Shown here piece after piece: positions 61,809-64,000 of a stretch of 64,000 bases of DNA. Origin of the DNA: Actinocatenispora rupis (GTDB lineage: Bacteria; Actinomycetota; Actinomycetes; Mycobacteriales; Micromonosporaceae); NCBI RefSeq assembly GCF_016861975.1, contig NZ_BOMB01000023.1, positions 186,001 to 250,000 of the forward strand, in the 5' to 3' direction. Made by a program: the position numbers and the translations under genes. The notes below the pieces were generated by a model. It worked only from the letters and a program-made list of their open reading frames with translations. It was not told the DNA's origin and ran no database searches. Within the stretch, counting starts at the first letter, position 1; every line of letters begins with the position of its first letter.

Positions 61809-61856
61809 GGGGCTGTGGACAACCACCCCGCCCTGTGGACAACCATCCACAGCCCC
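61809..61856. promoter_or_regulatory. Two perfect DnaA boxes within an inverted repeat
   Basis: TGTGGACAA (complement of TTGTCCACA) occurs at 61814-61822 and 61834-61842, and the flanks GGGGCTGTGGA (61809) and TCCACAGCCCC (61846-61856) are perfect complements. Lies in the intergenic region between gtrA and the questin-oxidase-like gene. Confidence 0.6.
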
Positions 61857-62095
61857 GCGCTCGGGAGTCCCGGGCCGCACCGTCAGGCTCCCGAGCCCCA
61901 CGCTCGGGAGCCCCGAGCCCGAGCGTCAGGAGCCTTGAACCCCATTGTCACGAGCCCCTCAGATCTCACGCTCCGGAGTCCTGAGCGCCACCGCCAGGAG
62001 CCCTGAGCCCCCCGGTCAGGACTCACGCTCAGAAGTCCTGAGCGCCACCGTCAGGAGCCTTGAACCCCACTGTCAGGAGCCCTGAGCCCCGCCGC
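61857..62095. repeat. Degenerate minisatellite, CAGGAGCCCTGAGCCCC type
   Basis: About ten diverged copies of a 17-30 bp unit with motifs such as GTCAGGAGCC, CCTGAGC and CGCTCGGGAG lie between the DnaA boxes and the questin-oxidase stop. No coding signal. The rest of the gap, 61421-61808, shows no recognised feature. Confidence 0.6.
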
Positions 62096-63526
62096 TCAGG
62101 AGTCCTCGCTCATCAGTTCGATCGCCGTCGCGGCCGCCGCCAACGCGTCCGGATCACCGGTACGCGCATGCACGTCGACCGCCGTGTCGACGAGCTTGAT
62201 CACGTGTTCGCCCCGGTGCGCCGCGGCCCGGTCCAGCACCTCGCGTACGGGATCGGTCCCGCCCGGCGGCGCCGTCAGATCACCGACCGGTACGGGCCGG
62301 TCGGGCGTGTACACGGAGGTGACGGCGGCGGACGCGGCCCAGGCGGCGCCGACGCTGGGTACCCACAGCTCGGGCGGCAGCGCGGGCAGCGTACGCAGTA
62401 CGGCGTTGGGTGCGGTGGCGGAGTGTACGAGCATGACGGGCTCGCCGTACCCGAAGTACCGATAGCGGCGGACGGCGGCGTCGACGAGGTCGGCGAGCCA
62501 GTCGCGGGCCCATTCGGGATCGTCCGGCGGCGCACCGGCCGCGAGCGAGTCGGGCCAGGAAACCGCAGCTCCCGAAGCCCCGGAAGGCCCGACCGCCGAC
62601 GCCCCAACCCCCGAAGCCCCGACCCCCGAGACTCCAGGTTCCCGACGTGAAATCCCGGAGTCATGGCCCGAAGGCCCGGACCGCGACCCCGATGCCAGGC
62701 CCGGGCCCGCCCCGAACCCCGACTCCGATCCCAGCCCCGCCGCAGACGTAGACCCGGAACCGGCCCCCGGCTCCGATCCAGACACCGACCCGAAACCCGA
62801 TCCCGAACCCGCCCCCGACCTCCGCCCCGCCGCTGACGCCGACCCGGAACCCGATCCCAGGCCCGCCGCAGACGCAGACGTAGACCCGGAACCCGGTCCC
62901 GGTACGGACGGTGGGACCGCGCGTCCCGTACCGGTGAGTCCGTCGAGGCGGGCGAGCCGGTCGCGGATCCCGCCGGTCTGGTCGGGGAGTACGGGGACGT
63001 GGTCGAGGGCGGCGTCGGGTGTGAGGGTGCCGCCGACGGTACCGAGTTCGACGCCGGGTACGGCCTGCCAGCGTGCCGCCCAGTACGCGAGGGCGTGGCC
63101 GAGTTCGGCGACGGCGGCGGGCGACTCGTCGCCGGACAGCAGGGTACGGACGGCGTGGCCGACGCGGATGACGCCGTGGGTGGCGCCGGCGGCGATGCCG
63201 GGCAGCAGCCGTGGCCACCAGGTCACCAGTACGTCGCGCCAGGGTCGCTCGGTGGTCTCGCCGGTGAGCAGGTCGACCCAGTCGGCGATGCGGCGGGGGT
63301 CGCCGAGCGCGTCCCGCCACCGGCCGGCGTCGATGGGCTCGTACCGGCTGGGCATGTCTTCCAGTTTCGGTGCGTACCAGTCGATCCAGCGGTGGATGTC
63401 CGTGTCGTGGCCGTGCCGGGCGAGTGCCTCGACGGCCATGGGTGCGTGGTTGGAGAGCCAGCCCTGGCGTTCGGGTCCGGTGCGGTGCAGCCGCTCGTAC
63501 GCCTCGTCCAGGATTCCGTCGGCCAT
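62096..63526 (-). CDS. Questin oxidase-like (DUF4243) protein with low-complexity insert
   Basis: A 476-residue protein. The N-terminus (EAYERLHRTGPERQGWLSNH, then APMAVEALARHG) and the later WWPRLLPGIAAGATHGVIRV and YFGYGEPVMLVHSATAPNAV segments match the questin oxidase family, whose founder performs a Baeyer-Villiger ring opening of an anthraquinone. Between about residues 205 and 315 there is an insert of Gly-Ser/Ala-Gly repeats not expected in the family. The ATG has GAGGAGG upstream. Substrate unknown. Confidence 0.85.
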   Translation of the reverse strand: MADGILDEAYERLHRTGPERQGWLSNHAPMAVEALARHGHDTDIHRWIDWYAPKLEDMPSRYEPIDAGRWRDALGDPRRIADWVDLLTGETTERPWRDVLVTWWPRLLPGIAAGATHGVIRVGHAVRTLLSGDESPAAVAELGHALAYWAARWQAVPGVELGTVGGTLTPDAALDHVPVLPDQTGGIRDRLARLDGLTGTGRAVPPSVPGPGSGSTSASAAGLGSGSGSASAAGRRSGAGSGSGFGSVSGSEPGAGSGSTSAAGLGSESGFGAGPGLASGSRSGPSGHDSGISRREPGVSGVGASGVGASAVGPSGASGAAVSWPDSLAAGAPPDDPEWARDWLADLVDAAVRRYRYFGYGEPVMLVHSATAPNAVLRTLPALPPELWVPSVGAAWAASAAVTSVYTPDRPVPVGDLTAPPGGTDPVREVLDRAAAHRGEHVIKLVDTAVDVHARTGDPDALAAAATAIELMSEDS

Positions 63527-63634
63527 CGTGTCCTCCTCGGCTCGGTTCCACGATGCTGCACGCTGAACCGGACTTCAGGTCAAGCGGTGAATCCCGGATG
63601 TGGCGGCGGATCCCGGCTGCTAGCGTCTCGACCC

Positions 63635-64000
63635 GTGCACACGTACCCGACGAAGCCACGGCCCGGTGACCGGGTCGCCGTGCTGTCCCCCGCCGCGGCG
63701 CTGCCCGCGATCTTCCCCGGCCCGTTCGAGCTGGGGCTGGAGCGGCTGCGGGACGACTTCGGCCTGGTCCCGGTGGAGTACCCGACGACGCGGAAGTTCG
63801 GTGCGAGCCCGGCGGAGCGCGCCGCGGACGTGCACGCCGCGTTCGCCGACCCGGACATCGCCGCGATCGTGACGAGCATCGGCGGCGCCGACCAGATCAA
63901 GGTACTGCCGCATCTGGACGCGGATCTGTTGCGCGCCAACCCGAAGCCGTTCTTCGGGCTCAGCGACAACACGAACCTGCACGTCTTCCTCTGGAACCTC
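63635..64000 (+). CDS. S66 family LD-carboxypeptidase (3' truncated by window)
   Basis: The first 122 residues of a serine peptidase of the LdcA/MccF family, running off the window end. The GDRVAVLSPAAALPAIFPGP start, the AIVTSIGGADQIKVLPHLD segment and the nucleophile region FFGLSDNTNLH (Ser in GxSDN) are characteristic. Members trim tetrapeptide stems of peptidoglycan or inactivate microcin C-type peptides. GTG 63635 is chosen as start. The catalytic Glu and His lie beyond the window. Confidence 0.88.
   Translation, partial: MHTYPTKPRPGDRVAVLSPAAALPAIFPGPFELGLERLRDDFGLVPVEYPTTRKFGASPAERAADVHAAFADPDIAAIVTSIGGADQIKVLPHLDADLLRANPKPFFGLSDNTNLHVFLWNL

Overview
The window comes from the chromosome of a very high-GC actinobacterium. 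Codons strongly favour G or C at the third position, GTG starts are common, Shine-Dalgarno sites are AGGAG-like, and many genes overlap by four bases. The gene order ino1 / PadR regulator / DUF5318 / class A penicillin-binding protein / GT87 glycosyltransferase / rpsF-ssb-rpsR-rplI / dnaB matches, from memory, the origin-proximal segment of Mycobacterium tuberculosis. The sequence content suggests a Micromonosporaceae-type organism, but no marker here proves the family.

Layout. 1-5.3 kb: end of a multicopper oxidase, a flotillin/NfeD membrane pair, an alkylguanine-DNA alkyltransferase, inositol-phosphate synthase and its PadR neighbour. 5.4-18 kb: cell-wall synthesis (PBP, GT87), a putative aminoglycoside phosphotransferase, a large membrane protein coupled to endonuclease IV, a surface protein and the ribosomal protein/SSB operon. 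18-27 kb: a lipoprotein, a sugar-kinase operon (FGGY kinase, histidine phosphatase, DeoR regulator, 2-hydroxyacid dehydrogenase), a phosphodiesterase, a von Willebrand lipoprotein and a PolX-PHP DNA polymerase. 27.2-31.6 kb: a dense cluster of DnaA-box-like sites, then dnaB interrupted by two inteins. 31.6-38.4 kb: a Cmx-type efflux pump, an aldo/keto reductase with a divergent MmyB-type regulator, a GntR regulator, a zinc ribbon, a phosphoribosyltransferase and a second GT87 protein. 38.7-42.7 kb: a GGDEF-EAL c-di-GMP protein preceded by the most unusual feature of the window. 42.7-50.8 kb: molybdenum cofactor genes in two blocks (moaC, moaB-moeA fusion, moaE; then moaA, moaD) around small and unrelated genes. 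51-64 kb: an ECF sigma factor with a DUF4232 protein, a metallophosphoesterase, a ketopantoate reductase-like enzyme, a secreted lipase, a permease/amidase/GPP34 operon, a GtrA/DUF925/DinB operon, a questin-oxidase-like protein and the start of an S66 peptidase.

The standout is 41358-42219 on the minus strand: thirteen tandem 24-nt micro-ORFs, each encoding the same heptapeptide MREHNWS. Eleven have a strong Shine-Dalgarno site immediately upstream; the two end units have weaker G-rich ones. The only differences between copies are silent (GAA/GAG, TCC/TCG) or swap ATG for GTG at the start, although the intervening spacers vary. That pattern points to selection on the translated peptide. I know of no described system like it. 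A minimal ribosomal-peptide precursor family, a secreted signal or a translational leader array are all possible, and no modifying enzyme lies beside it.

Other structures no gene explains: a pair of AT-rich inverted-repeat elements (19935-20007 and 38492-38572), a 75-bp-period repeat family starting right after an ATG in two distant places (9020 and 57894), a 50-bp tandem repeat after moaD, a degenerate minisatellite at about 61.86-62.1 kb, and a second pair of perfect DnaA boxes at 61.8 kb.
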